Assembly (NCBI RefSeq): GCF_022965805.1
Contig: NC_133117.1
Span: 15,275,479-15,339,478 of the forward strand
From: Primulina eburnea
Taxonomy: Eukaryota; Streptophyta; Magnoliopsida; Lamiales; Gesneriaceae
Direction of reading: 5' to 3'
Length of the DNA stretch: 64,000 nucleotides
Below, in pieces: positions 45,721 through 58,131 of the stretch. Made by a program: the position numbers and the translations under genes. The notes beneath the pieces were generated by a model. That model saw only the letters and a list, made by a program, of their open reading frames with translations. It did not search any database and was not told the origin of the DNA. Position 1 is the first letter of the stretch, and each line of letters starts with the position of its first letter.

Positions 45721-47554
45721 AGACCTGAGATGGCCAAGAGATGAATATTGTACGATAAGAATTCTAGACTGAGAATTCCTTTGATATTCGTACTAGCTAT
45801 GACTCGATTATTACAGAAAGGAGCAGAATAACTCCTTATGTATTCAGTTGATTTACTGAAATTGAGTCTATCATTAGCTGATTTACCAATGATAAGAAAG
45901 TTATTGATGTTTTCTCTGATAAGACTTCAGATCTGATTCCAATCAGATAAATTGATTTTAGCTTTGAGTTGATATCAGAACTATTGATATGGTGAATCTT
46001 GATTGAAACCGATTGCATTCAGGATGTGTTATATCTTAAGATGATATATTCGTTGATTTTCACAGAACTAAACCGTGATTAAGTAGCTGAGATTGACATC
46101 AGTGTCAGACAGTTGTGGTTTATGAATTTAGCATGTGTTGAATCTGATTGAATATTGATGTTATTCTGAATATGTGGTTGAGACGGATTGTAGACAATGG
46201 AGATTATATTGTACCGTCCGAACCAGAGCTGATTTTGAAATGTTAACAATTCAAAAAGCTGATTAGAATGTTTAGAACTCAATATCGATAATCAGAACAG
46301 AGTGTCGATCAGAGTAACAGATATGTGATTGTGTATGTTGTATGAGATTGATTATTCTGTGATATCAGATGTGTCAGAATTGTACAGCAAAGCTTGATAG
46401 TGATAGTTAGAGCCGAATACCAGGTAGGTATTTCTTCTTTAATTTATGTTATTAACTGATTTGTGTATATCAAATAGTTCGAATCAGAAAGAACAAATAT
46501 TGTCAGAAGCTTACAGTCATGGATTCAGTGTTCAGTCTGATGATTAAGACTGTATTGTATTCGAACAGATAGTTGTGATATAGACAGATGAGATCAGTTA
46601 TAACAGAAATGTATTGAAATGTTGGCAGAAATTGTACTGATATGTCTAAATCGCTAACAGAAAAGAAAGAAAGATAGAACTCAGAAGATTTATTACAGAA
46701 TTGTATAGTTATAAATAGAAATGAGAGTACATTTCTATGGCTTTCGTAATGAAATTACCGTCATTTTCTTCAGATTGAGATATGATATGATTGTGATTGA
46801 CAGATTGTTCAATCTAGATCTATCAGTTTGTACCAGATAACGTACAAACATGACCAAATGACACAGATCGATGTCAGAAAAGTGGTCAGAAAGATCAGAA
46901 TGCCATAGTAGATTATGTCAGATTGTAATGTTGCTTGAGTTTGTATTAGTGATAGAATATATCATGAACTCTCTCTTAGATTGTTTTACAGATTGACAGG
47001 CAGTCAGAATGGGTTATCCAGCTAGTGGAAGACCTTGGCACAGCTTTAGTGCTGGATGTTAGCACTATGCAGCTTTAGTGCTGGATGTTAACACTAATTG
47101 ATATGATTTAATATCACTGCGTGATAATAGCTATCAGTTTATCAGATGAGTAATGAGATAGTTATAGTCAGGACAGTATACAGTGAATACTACAGAATTC
47201 TTTTGCAGAGAAGGCATAAAAGAATGAATACAGATCAAATTTGACAGATTTATTATGCCAACGTCGGATGATGACGGTTGGTAGGGGAATGATATCCTTG
47301 ATTCGAGGATAATAGATTGATAATAGCTAATAGTACTGATATGTCATGAGCTATAGATTGGTTTATACGGATGTTGTATAACCAACATGGCAAGATCTAT
47401 CAGAAGGATTGGAGAAGTATTATGATATTATACTTAGGAAATTCGTATTACAGACTGGAATCAGATATTTGAGTTTTGGTTTAAACTCTGTTATGAATTT
47501 CTTCTGATATCTCTGAATTGATTGATTACTTGCGAGTTCGAGGACGAACTCAGA
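45721..47554 (+). pseudogene. A3 pol ruins: RT and RNase H missing, integrase traces
   Basis: No frame stays open for long. Traces in order: end of protease region near 45700-45860, a jump to the post-RNase H linker near 46130 (VEPELILKC-like), the integrase finger region near 46500-46690, and DDE-core traces (KMTYKHDQM-like, near 46845; LEDL-like, near 47020). About 1.2 kb that should hold RT and RNase H is absent between 45860 and 46130. A duplicated GCACAGCTTTAGTGCTGGATG-type phrase occurs near 47040-47080. Homology assignments in this stretch are by eye and loose. Confidence 0.7.
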
Positions 47555-47571
47555 TCTAAGAGGGGGAGAAA
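47555..47571 (+). promoter_or_regulatory. Polypurine tract of A3
   Basis: TCTAAGAGGGGGAGAAA lies directly before the 3' LTR start TGTAATGCCC. It is intact although pol upstream is ruined, as needed for mobilisation by other copies. Confidence 0.85.
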
Positions 47572-49689
47572 TGTAATGCCCGAGATTTAATTATTGTAAT
47601 CAGATGCTGATTAATTGACAAGATTGTGACGAATGAGGTTATACGAACTTGAATGAAGAAGTCGGGCATCGATACAATATAAGCCAAGATGTTCAACCGA
47701 ACATCTCGAGATGTTCGGCTGAACATCTCAAAAGAAATGACCAGCGCACATGCGCGAAGAAACACGCGCATATGCGCGAGGGGTCCAGAAGCCCTCGCGC
47801 ATATGCGCGAGATAAGGCGCGCATATGCGCCACAGTTCCAGAATCTTTGGCGCATATGCGCGAGATGAAGCGCGCATATGCGCGAGTGGGTTTTTGGCAA
47901 ATTCTGGAGAAGCCACGTGTGATTTACATGCAAAGTATATATATATAAGAGACAAACGATTTCTCCTCAGAAGGAAGAAAGGGGAATCGAGAAAAGCTTC
48001 CGGGAAAAGCTTAGCTTTTTTATATTTTTCAATCTTGATCGTGCCAAATCCGTCCGTTCGATTTGAAATCCGACTTCAGTACTGTTTTCCTAACAAAACA
48101 GGCTACAACTGGACGTAAGTTTTGCTACGTTTTGATATGTTCTGAAATGATGGTATTGTCAGAATCTGATATGATTCATATATGATGTTCTTAGCATGTT
48201 AGACATCGTATAATCGAAACCGGATTGAAGAACAAATACCATATGAAATTGTTATGATTTTCGGAATTGTTTTGGAATCAATTGATAACAAAATTGAGTT
48301 GTTATTGATTATGAGATGTGGGAATTGATATGTGACTGATATATATGATATGACTGGATATATTGAGATTATGCCGTTATGTTGTTGAAACAGAATTTGA
48401 TTAAATTCTGATTATATCCAGTATTGATTGGGTAGTGTATTGATATTGTACCCTCGATATCGTTATTATCAGATTGAGTATTGACAGATCTGGGTTCGAG
48501 ACTTCGACAGAGCCAGAGTATCAGAAAGAAAGGTATAAATTTATGTTGAGTTGGGATTGCACAACTCGAGTGAGGTTTGACTCGAGTCTCCCTAAATAAC
48601 ATACTGTCATTTATTGCATTGATATTTGCAATTGATGAGACTTATGATTGTAGTCTATTGATTTATAGCCACTGCATGTAATGACTGCTGATTCGCTAGT
48701 CATCGATTGATTTGCTTAGATACTGAATGCATGTATTGATTACTGAGTCGTTGAGTCACCGGCTGATTCGTCTAAACTTAAGCTGATTCGCTTAATTACC
48801 GGCTGATTCGTCTGGTTATTGACTGATTCGTCTTATTATAGGCTGATTCGTCTAGTTATTGACTGATTCGTCTTATTATAGGCTGATTCGCCTAGTCACC
48901 GGCTGATTCGTCTGGTGATTGACTGATTCGTCTAAACTTAAGCTGATTCGCCTAATTACCGGTTGATTCGTCGGGTTATTGACTGAGTCGTCAATTCTGC
49001 GGCTGATTCGCCCAGACACTGATATATGAATTATATCGATGCCGTTTAGGGATTGATTCATTCCTATCGACTGAGATTCGATATAATTACCTATATCCAG
49101 ACATCGGGATCCCTAGGAACGAGTTGAGTCGAGTCTGAGACGACGCGTCAGAGGAGTTGAGTCTGAGACGACGCGTCGGTTGAGTTGATTCTGATATGAC
49201 ATGTTGATTTACCTTGTTTATGCCATTAATGATTATTGAATGTTTGATATGAATTTATGTTTCTGATTTGAGACATGTTATGAATACTTCTTATATGCTT
49301 TTGTATATGCTTTTATATGACTGCATGTTTACATTGTTTATACTGGGATATTTATATCTCACCGGAGTTATCCGGCTGTTGTCTTGTTTTGTATGTGTGC
49401 ATGACAACAGGTGGGGCTGGATCAGGGTCAAGAAGAGGATGAGAGAAGATTAGATAGCGTGGAGATCCGGGCTTCGAAGCAACATTGGATTCAGCACTGA
49501 TTTGTAGTTGAACCTAGTTGAATTCTTGTAGATAACGCAAGATTTGTATGTTTATGTTTAATATGTAATTTGAGTAAATTACATTACGTTTCCGCTTTGT
49601 ATTTTAAAAAAAATTTTAGACCCTGTTTTATAATTGATTAATTAGTCCCAATAATGATTAAGAACTTGATTAGCGTCCGGGTCCCCATA
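47572..49689 (+). repeat. 3' LTR of A3
   Basis: 2118 bp, nearly identical to 41887-44020. Differences are scattered single bases (for example 5-6 in the roughly 270 bp around 48110-48380), a small TA insertion near 48345, and a rearranged minisatellite. It contains the palindrome array (47743-47888), intron (48115-48487) and stem-loop (49361-49410). Confidence 0.95.
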
Positions 49690-49918
49690 GAATTACATGT
49701 CTGATGTTTCACATGTTATTCAGCAAGCAGAGGCCGAACATGACGAGACATTGAGCTACTTTGAAAGGCCGATTCAGATTCTCGACCGAAAGGAAAAACA
49801 GCTCAGGACGAAGACAATTCCGCTTGTGAAAGTACAGTGGAGTCGTCAAGGTATCGAAGAAGCGACCTGGGAGACTGAGTCAGACACGAGACAGAGATTA
49901 ACGGAGCTATTTCACTGA
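49690..49918 (+). pseudogene. A2 pol C-terminus (chromodomain-like tail)
   Basis: Resumes the A2 reading interrupted at 41886: YMSDVSHVIQQAEAEHDE, then FERPIQILDRKEKQLRTK, then EEATWETESDTRQRLTELF and the natural stop at 49916-49918. This is the Tekay-type tail, and it is unbroken here. Only the A3 insertion separates it from the rest of integrase. Confidence 0.92.
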
Positions 49919-50011
49919 TGTGAGTATTTTTATTTAGCTTCTATTCTCCATTCCTTATTGTATCTGATCCGATATCTAATTTGATTGCCTGTGATTTCAG
50001 GGACGAAATCG

Positions 50012-50029
50012 GATCTTGGGGGGGAGAAA
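50012..50029 (+). promoter_or_regulatory. Polypurine tract of A2
   Basis: GATCTTGGGGGGGAGAAA-type run directly before the LTR start TGTAATGCTC, after about 90 bp of non-coding sequence downstream of the pol stop. Confidence 0.85.
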
Positions 50030-50426
50030 TGTAATGCTCGGGATTTTATTTGATAATTTTCAATTATTTATTTATAATTTGCTGTAATTATGGACGGAAA
50101 GGATCGGACCAGTAAAGACGAAAAAATATATGAAGTGTGTGCGCGGAACAGTACCCCTCGCGCATATGCGCGACACTGATGCGCGCATATGCGCGATTTG
50201 GGCAGAGGACCTCGCGTATATGCGCGAGCTATGCGAGAAGCAAAGAACAATTCCAGAGAGCCTCGCGCATATGCACGGAAGGAGGGCGCGCATATGCGCC
50301 AGCTGCCGAGAAGCTAAGGACCGAGACCAGTAGGTCTCGCGCATATGCGCCGGTTGAGGTCGCGCATATGCATGAGACGTGCAGTACAAAGGTGAAGCCA
50401 CATGGATTGGAAATGCATATATAATA

Positions 50427-52102
50427 TGATAGGATCGATTAGGGGGGGTAATCGTTGAGCTACAATAGCTCGGTTCTTGAAATATTGAACACCGATGAAT
50501 TAAATCGAGTTTGGTGTTCAAAACAAGCAGAAAATACTCGAAATAATCCTTCGTAGAAACCGAATAAATATTTTGTAAACCATTTAAAATATATGCACGT
50601 TGAATGAGTTAAAATATTCAGTTGAAGCATTTTATCAAACACTTGGTGTACAATATTTTGGTATTTGAAGAACACATAAAATTCTTCAACAATGCATCTT
50701 TAAAACTATGGAAATCATAAGTAAATGCAATAAATAAATAGACACGAATTTGTTTATGGATGTTCGGAGATTTCAAACACTCCTACGTCACCCCTTCTTC
50801 CCCTTGGGAAGGATCCACTAGAAGACTTTGATTTATACAACTCATTGTACAAACCCATTCAGCTAGGACTTACCCACTGCCTAAAACTGAACTCCTAGCA
50901 CTCAAGATTGTAGCAGCACCTCACAATCAGCATATTGTTTAATGTCTCATATGCAAAGACTACAAACACAATGTTTTACGTCTTTGTGTAAAGACTCACT
51001 CAACTAAACTTTTCAGCTCAAACTCTCTGTATATGTGTGAGTGATTGTGTGTGAGGAATTTATCAGTTACAGTGTACATCTCAAATATTTCCTCACACAA
51101 GGGCTTGTGCTCTCAACTAGCTGATATATTCATGCTAAGTGCCCATGCTTTGAATCCACTTCCAAAGCTCTTGTTTGATCTTCAAAATGTTGTATTTATA
51201 AGCTCCAACACTGATATATACGTTAGACACAAGAATATGACCGTTGGGAATGTTTCTGTACTGTTTCAGGAAGTGCAACGGTCAAATTCGTCTTGCTGGA
51301 AAATTTCCCGACTGGTCAACTCTGGTCAACTCAACTGGTCAATCAGTTCAACTGGTTCAGTTGGTCTGGTTCAGTTCAACTGATTCAGTTGGACTGGTTC
51401 AGTTCAACTGGTCTGGTTCAGTTCAACTGGTTCATTTCAGCTGGTCTGGTTCAACTGGTCTGGTTCAGTTCAGCTGGTCTGGTTCAACTGCTCTTCAGCT
51501 GGTCTGGTTCACTTCAACTGGTTCAGTTGGTTGGTCAACTGGTCAGCAGCTGGTTCAGTTTCAGCTGGTGTGCTGAAATCAGTCTAGCTGATTTCAGTTT
51601 GTGCAGAACTAGTAGCTTCATCGTCATTTATCAGCATCGTAAGCTTCGATTCAGACTTTGACTTATCAGAATGATTTGTAGATCTTTGTCTTAACTTTCC
51701 AACGCATAATGAATCGCTTCGTTTCGATAACCGAGCTGAGAGATATGACCAAAATACCGCAGCTGCTCAAACCCAACTGATTGTTGTTTTCGTGCAGTCA
51801 GTTCGTCACTTCAGCGATCAGTTAGCCCTTGATAACATTCGATTTTGCCCAACTTACGTGAAATACGACTTGTTCCAAATTGAGTTTTCTGATCAGTCCA
51901 GTTGGCGGATTGTCGTTTGGATCATCCAGCTAAGAGATATCATCAAAATACAGAAGCTTGCCAGAAATTCAGTTTGTGCAGAATTCAGTTTCAGCTTGCT
52001 TCTTGTGTTTGCAACTTCACACTTGAGTAAATATGTTAGAAACACAATAACAAGTTTTGTTAACATCAAAATCAAGATTACGAACATGAAATGTTCCAAC
52101 AA
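50427..52102 (-). repeat. Left (3') LTR of the SIRE-like element
   Basis: 1676 bp, direct repeat of 52638-54300. It holds a GGTTCAACTGG/CAGTTCAACTGGTCTG tandem section at 51299-51570 and, on the minus strand, a CTTATAAATAC TATA box at 51191-51201. The several 60-120 codon frames across it are repeat-driven and not genes. Confidence 0.92.
51299..51570. repeat. TTCAGTTCAACTGGTCTGG tandem section
   Basis: Units of 10-20 bp built from GGTTCAACT, GGTCTGGTTCAG and CAGCTGGTC. The matching part of the other LTR (53522-53765) is about 27 bp shorter and differently ordered. GTCAAC and CAGTTGAAC elements occur in both directions, so the section can fold back. Confidence 0.8.
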
Positions 52103-52637
52103 TCTCCCCCTTTTTGATGATCACAAAATTTGGATAAACAATCAACTCAACTAACATATTTCTCCCCCTTTTTGTGGGAATCAAAAAGTCATATTCCAAA
52201 ACATTTTAAACAAAATTTTCTCCCCCTCAATATCTAAAAATAATCTACTCATTAAAGCTATAATGAGTTCTCCCCCTATATTTTTTATATTTTGAAAAAT
52301 TTAAAAGAAGAGGGGTAGCTAACCAATTTTCTCCATGGCTCATTTTCTGCTGCAGCACATATGCTCTGTCTTCCACGAATAAACTGTATTTTGTCGTGCA
52401 TAATTAGGCTACAAATTTTATACCGCTGTAAACCTCTATGAGTCTAGTTTGCAACGCAAAAAGCGGTTTGTCATTTGGACACTCGAGCAAGGAGATATGC
52501 CATTTTTCCCACTGTCGCTGCAAGCTGCGCAAAAATTCAGTTTTGCATATATATGTGTAAAAAATCTGAAATTTTGAATTTTAAACATCAAAATCAGTTT
52601 CAATGTTCTTTCAAGAACAACCCGCTCTGATACCAAT
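52103..52637 (-). other. Interior of the SIRE-like element: purine tracts and primer site
   Basis: Only 535 bp. On the minus strand there are four AGGGGGAGA tracts (near 52105, 52164, 52221 and 52271 on the plus strand as TCTCCCCCT), the first adjacent to the 3' LTR. Multiple tracts are a known SIRE feature. The primer site is at 52624-52635. No coding sequence: everything from gag to env-like has been lost. Confidence 0.8.
52624..52635 (-). promoter_or_regulatory. Primer-binding site of the SIRE-like element
   Basis: GCTCTGATACCA, the complement of TGGTATCAGAGC, two bases from the 5' LTR (plus-strand TGATAGGATC). It sets the minus orientation. Confidence 0.85.
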
Positions 52638-54300
52638 TGATAGGATCAATTAGGGGGGGTAATCGTTGAGTTACAATAGCTCGGTTCTTGAAATATTGAA
52701 CACCGATGAATTAAATCGAGTTTGGTGTTCAAACCAAGCGGAAAATACTAGAAATAATCCTTCGTAAAAACCGAATAAATATTTTGTAAACCATTTAAAA
52801 TATATCCACGTTGAATGAGTTAAAATATTCAGTTGAAGCATTTTATCAAACACTTGGTGTACAATATTTTGGTATTTGAAGAACACATAAAATGCTTCAA
52901 CAATGCATCTTTAAAACTATGGAAATCATAAGTAAATGCAATAAATAAATAGACACGAATTTGTTTATGGATGTTCGGAGATTTCAAACACTCCTACATC
53001 TTCCCTTCTTCCCCTTGGGAAGGATCCACTAGAAGACTTTGATTTATACAACTCATTGTACAAACCCATTCAGCTAGGACTTACCCACTGCCTAAAACTG
53101 AACTCCTAGCACTCAAGATTGTAGGCAGCACCTCACAATCAGCATATTGTTTAATGTCTCATATGCAAAGACTACAAACACAATGTTTTACGTCTTTGTG
53201 TAAAGACTCACTCAACTAAACTTTTCAGCTCAAACTCTCTGTATATGTGTGAGTGATTGTGTGTGAGGAATTTATCAGTTACAATGTACATCTCAAATGT
53301 TTCCTCACACAAGGACTTGTGCTCTCAACTAGCTGATATATTCATGCTAAGTGCCCATGCTTTGAATCCACTTCCAAAGCTCTTGTTTGATCTTCAAGAT
53401 GTTGTATTTATAAGCTCCAACACTGATATATACGTTAGACACAAGAATATGACCGTTGAGAATGTTTCTGTACTGTTTCAGGAAGTGCAACGGTCAAATT
53501 CGTCTTGCTGGAAAATTTCCCGACTGGTCAACTCTGGTCAACTCAACTGGCCAATCAGTTCAACTGGTTCAGTTGGTCGGGTTCTGGTTCAGTTGGACTG
53601 GTTCAACTGGTCTGGTTCAGTGCAACTGGTTCATTTCAGCTGGTCTGGTTCAACTGGTCTGGTTCAGTTCAGCTGGTCTGGTTCAACTGCTCTTCAGCTG
53701 GTCTGGTTCAGTTCAACTGGTTCAGTTGGTTGGTCAACTGGTCAGCAGCTGGTTCAGTTTCAGCTAGTGTGCTGAAATCAATCTAGCTGATTTCAGTTTG
53801 TGCAGAACCAGTAGCTTCATCGTCATTTAACAACATCGTAAGCTTCGATTCAGACTTTGACTTATAAGAATGATTTTTAGATCTTTGTCTTATCTTTCCA
53901 ACACATACTGAATCGCTTCGTTTCGATAACCGAGCTGAGAGATATGACCAAAATACCGCAGCTGCTCAAACTCAACTGATTGCTGTTTTCGTGCAGTCAG
54001 TTCGTCACTTCAGCGATCAGTTAGCCCTTGATAACATTCGATTTTGCCCAACTGACGTGAAATACGACTTGTTCCAAATTGAGTTTTCTGATCAGTCCAG
54101 TTGGCGGATTGTCGTTTGGATCATCCAGCTGAGAGATATCATCAAAATACAGAAGCTTGCCAGAAATTCAGTTTGTGCAGAATTCAGTTTCAGCTTGCTT
54201 CTTGTGTTTGCAACTTCACACTTGAGTAAATATGTTAGAAACACAATAACAAGTTTTGTTAACATCAAATTCAAGATTACGAACATGAAATGTTCCAACA
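52638..54300 (-). repeat. Right (5') LTR of the SIRE-like element
   Basis: 1663 bp, same ends and order as 50427-52102. The minus-strand TATA box is at about 53402-53412. A few single-base differences from the left copy indicate a fairly recent insertion. Confidence 0.92.
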
Positions 54301-55771
54301 TAATATGTTAATCAATTCATTTGCTTGGGAATATCAGACGAAAACGAAAGGAATTTCGAGAAAAGCTTCACAGAATTTGCCAAAAATCCTTATGCCTTTT
54401 TACAATTTAGATTTGTGATTGTGAAAGATCAGCCCGTCAGAATTTCAATCTGAATTCAGTATTGTGTTCCAATCGACGCAGGCTACAACTGGACGTAAGT
54501 TTTATTAAGTTTTGATCTGTCTTTAAATTATGATATTACCAGAATCGGATATGATTCATATATGATGTTCTTGACATGTTAGACATCGTATAATCGAAAC
54601 CAGATTGAAGAATGTATACCATATGAAATGGTTATGATTTTCCGATTGAATATGATTGAGATTTGATATCAGATTGGTGTTGTTATTGATTATGAGTTGT
54701 GGTAATATCTGTTGATATTATATTGACGGGGATATTCAGATTGTTTCGTTAGGCCGTTGATTCTGAGTTAGATTCCGATTGATCAGATTCAGTATTGATT
54801 TGAGCAGTATATTGATATTTTACTTCTTGATATTGTCATTACGAGATTGAGTATTGACAGACTTCAAATTCCAGACTTAAACATTGTCAGAACGGTGATT
54901 AAAGAAAGGCATAAGTCAATGTCGAATCGGGAGAATGATTCGAGTGTGATATACTTGAGTTTCCCTAAACCACATACTTATTGTTATTCTGTGCACTGAT
55001 TTGAATTGATTTGCTTGTTCTATTGATTTATAGAAAGCATGTATTAGACAATTGGTCTTGTGACAGACGGGCCTGATGGTGATGGAATCGTCACTGTCCC
55101 ATTGCACATTGTCACCGAATAGTGATTGGCGGAGGAGCCAAAGTCTGTGACGGATAGGTCAAGACAATGGATGTTTGGTTTATATCGATGTTTGATTAGA
55201 GGTGGATTTACTTCTTTTACTGAAATTCAATATAGGATGCCAACGTCTGGAAATCGCGATCCCTATACTAGGAATGAGTCTAGTTTGAGATTTGGAGTCA
55301 TGAGTTATTAAAAGATTTATGTTGAATTATGTTTTCAGATTTTGATACATATTATTGATATCTGTTTCATGCTTTATATTGATTATATGATTGCATGTAT
55401 CGTTGATTTATACTGGGATATAATTCTCACCGGAGTTATCCGGCTGTTGTCGTGTTTGTATGTGTGCATGACAACAGGTGGGACATGATTGGGGTTGAGG
55501 AGATGAAGAGAGAGATCGTGATTAGAGTTGAGACTACGAACTTGAATTATAGATAGGTTTTGAATATTTGATTTGTAGTTGTTAAACCTTAGTTTCAAAT
55601 GATTGTATGTAGTACAAGACTTGTACTTTGTTTCGATGTATATATTCGAATGAGTTCCACTATATTCCGCATTTGACACTTGTATAAAAAAATTTTAGAC
55701 TCTGTTTATTATAATTGAATTAATTATTCCCACAGACGATTAATAAATGAATGAGCGTCCGGGTCCCCACA

Positions 55772-55829
55772 GTGTGACTTCGTGAGCTTCTTGCGACTGG
55801 CAGTAGGCATAACCCTTTAGAAGAACACC
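55772..55829 (-). other. B2 leader, upstream part
   Basis: Continues the B2 leader cut by A2: minus-strand GTGTTCTTCTAAAGGG after the primer site, then TCGCAAGAAGCTCACGAAG, then GTCACAC, which joins 35569. Non-coding leader upstream of the predicted leader intron. Confidence 0.8.
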
Positions 55830-55841
55830 GCTCTGATACCA
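55830..55841 (-). promoter_or_regulatory. Primer-binding site of B2
   Basis: GCTCTGATACCA, the complement of the initiator Met-tRNA site, one base from the LTR end (plus-strand TGTAACGTACC). Proves that 55843 onward is the B2 5' LTR. Confidence 0.88.
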
Positions 55842-56892
55842 TTGTAACGTACCGTACTTTTTACTACTTAAAATTTACGGAAAAATTTAAAATTTTCTTA
55901 AATAGCAATAAACTCTCCATTTGCGTTAATAAATAATCGTCCAACCAAAAGTATTTGCAAAAGAAAAATACTGGTTTAAACTCTCATAACCAGCAGCATA
56001 AATCAGAGTATTTTAAATGTTCATAAAAACTTAAAACATGGCGGTCCTCATGTTTAGCCTCCCGCTCATTCCAAGCCAGCTCACTGGTCCACATCTCTCG
56101 TTTCGTCAAATGCATCCTCACCTACATCGATCAAGTCTAGTGAGTCTAAAGACTCAATACGTATAAACTGGAAGTAGCAAGTAATACGTAATAAAACCAA
56201 TAAAACCACATGCGACTTCAAAATAGTACATACATACTTGAACTTGAACTTGCACTTGCACTTAAACTTGAACATACATACATAACATAGATGAGCCATA
56301 ACGTGAAAACTTTTCATAAACATGCTTGCATACTTGTACATACATAACTTCATCATTTTGCTTAGATGCATGTTTCAAAGCAATTGACCCATAACATAAA
56401 TCGCCTCATCAGACTAAATCACAGTACTGGGCTGACAAGGAAACATCCACTGCCACATACATGAGATCCTCGTTCATGCTTTAACGGGTGGATTGGTCCT
56501 CGTTCATGCTTTAACGCTTTCCAATCATGATCTAAACCCGTTCATGTTTTAAAGGGTGGATTGGTCTCTGGTCATGCTTTACCGTTTTCCAATACCATAT
56601 ATAAATTGGTCAAAAGACATTTAGCATATCTCAAAAACATGAATTATTTTCTTTGCACGTCGAACATAATTACTTGGCGTTGAGGGATTCGTTGGATTTC
56701 TCTTGCGGCCACTGCTACACATACTAACTTGAATTTCAACACTTAACTTGCATTGCTTAGACGTAGGTACGCGCACTCACCATCGAAGTAAATAAACGAC
56801 TTATGACTTCTAAATCACTCGGGACTTGACCTCGTTTAATCGTACTAACCATGACATCAAACCCCGAAACAAACTCTAAGATGACGTGTGAA

Positions 56893-57788
56893 CATTTCCC
56901 AACCATAAAATATATGAACTCACTAATTGAATTTTAAAAGAAACGGAAACAAAATATTCGTACATAAGGAGTGGAGCTCGGGCGGTAAGAAATTACCGCT
57001 CGGGCGCCGAGCTAAATAAAAAATTAAATGCTCGACAGTGAGGGTGGCGCTCGGGCGGTAAAATGTTACCGCTCGGGCGAGCTTTCTGAAGCTCTACTCT
57101 CGGACAGATGAGTGGCGCTCGAGCGGTAATTTCTTAGGCGGTAAGAATTACCGCCCGGGCGCGGAGTGTACTGAACTCGCGATTTGCCTCTTAATCCCCT
57201 TAACCAAAAAAATATACGATTCGTTAACCAATCCTTCGAGACTCATCCTAGAACACTACGACAGTGACTCGACTCCATCAAACGTCCCAAACGTTCCCAA
57301 AGAAACGACGCACCACACGCAACACAATAAAACTTATTAAACTCAAATTTTAACATCCAAAATAGTTTTCACGACTACTCGCTCTCCCAAGTGCCTAACG
57401 ACGCGAAACAAAACGTCAATGACCATACCAACATCAATAACAATATACATATATGCAGCAGCGATCAACGAAGCCTGCAACCATAAAACTTCAAAACGCA
57501 TCAATATCATAATTTTCAGAAAATGCAGTTTGAGCAGTCCCACGAAAAACGTCATAACTCACTCAATTCTTATCCAAATGTTTTGACTTTACTGTCAAAT
57601 CGAAGGTATCAAAAAGTTCTACGATTTTTTTGTTGAAAGTTTTATCAGAATCACGACCAAAAAATCACAGTTTTGAAATTGACAGCGAAAACGTCATTTG
57701 AGATCCCAAAAACGGTTTCAAAAGTGATCCAAACATAATTTCTCAAACTTCTACACATCACACACGGATTTTCTCGCATAAAAACATC
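56893..57788 (-). repeat. Left arm of a long inverted repeat
   Basis: About 0.9 kb of B LTR that is mirrored at 58132-59009. Arm ends: ACATTTCCCAACCATAAAA here pairs with TTTTATGGTTGGGAAATGT there; ATGCGAG/CTCGCAT mark the loop side. Identity looks near 90% by eye with a few indels in the GC-rich array. Confidence 0.85.
56972..57162 (-). repeat. GCTCGGGCGGTAA...TTACCGCTCGGGCGC hairpins
   Basis: Three units of GGCGCTCGGGCGGTAA-type arm, 4-8 bp loop, TTACCGCTCGGGCG-type arm. The right arm of the long inverted repeat has the matching array at 58763-58932. Confidence 0.82.
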
Positions 57789-58131
57789 GCAACACATAAT
57801 ATGACTAGATTGACGCAGTGAAAACAGAATATACATGCCTTTTGATATTTAAAACTCACGATATCGCGATACCAAAGTGGAGACGGATCGAGGTTGATAC
57901 GGGACGAACATGGCACTATATTCTTGCAATAAAAATTACCGAAAACTTGCTGGAAATTCAAAAGGGAGGGCGGCTGCTCTAAGGTGGAGGAACCCTAGGT
58001 TTTTGCCCTCCAAAATATAAAAGATCTCAAAATAAAATGTGTAGGTGTGTGTTGTGTGTTTTGGGGTGTGCAAAAACATGTAAGTGTGTGTGAGTGTGTG
58101 AAATGTGTGTGTTTTAAATTAGTATTAATTA

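Larger units (their letters stand above)
41887..49689 (+). mobile_element. Element A3: complete two-LTR element without RT/RNase H
   Basis: Inserted in A2 pol after the codons HISLLRKL. Starts TGTAATGCCC and ends CCCCATA (a decayed CCCCACA), with an imperfect duplication GAAAT/GAAT. It has 5' LTR, primer site, gag, damaged protease, a heavily decayed 3' half, a polypurine tract and 3' LTR. The interior is 3.55 kb, short for the family. The two LTRs look about 98% identical by eye, so the insertion is fairly recent. Confidence 0.95.
50427..54300 (-). mobile_element. SIRE-like non-autonomous Copia element
   Basis: A 3874-bp two-LTR element with the perfect duplication TAATA (50422-50426, 54301-54305). 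Minus-strand LTRs start TGTTGGAACATTTCATG and end GATCCTATCA. The LTR start, the TGGTATCAGAGC primer site and several AAAGGGGGAGA purine tracts match what I know of SIRE/Maximus Copia elements. Its 535-bp interior has no gag or pol. The LTRs are close to identical apart from the tandem-repeat section. Confidence 0.88.
35570..55771 (+). mobile_element. Element A2, nearly full length, with two nested elements
   Basis: Bounded by TGTAATGCTC and GGTCCCCACA and by the perfect duplication GTGTG (35565-35569, 55772-55776). Sequences outside both ends join into the B2 leader. It has 5' and 3' LTRs, a primer site, gag, protease, RT, RNase H, integrase, a chromodomain-like tail and a polypurine tract. 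A3 (41887-49689) is nested in the integrase end and the SIRE-like element (50427-54300) in the 3' LTR. Without the nested parts it is about 8.5 kb. Confidence 0.95.
50030..55771 (+). repeat. 3' LTR of A2, split by the SIRE-like element
   Basis: LTR parts are 50030-50426 and 54306-55771 (about 1.86 kb in total), matching the 5' LTR at 35570-37398. Palindrome array at 50157-50377, intron at 54495-54860, stem-loop at 55430-55477. The end GGTCCCCACA at 55771 is followed by the GTGTG duplication. LTR divergence here is visibly higher than between the A3 LTRs, fitting the nesting order. Confidence 0.93.

Noticed and set aside
51045..51661. Overlapping open frames of 110-122 codons rich in W, F, S, G, Q and L
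   Set aside because: They come from the TTCAACTGGTCTGG tandem section in the SIRE-like LTR and recur in the twin LTR (53257-53786) in three frames.
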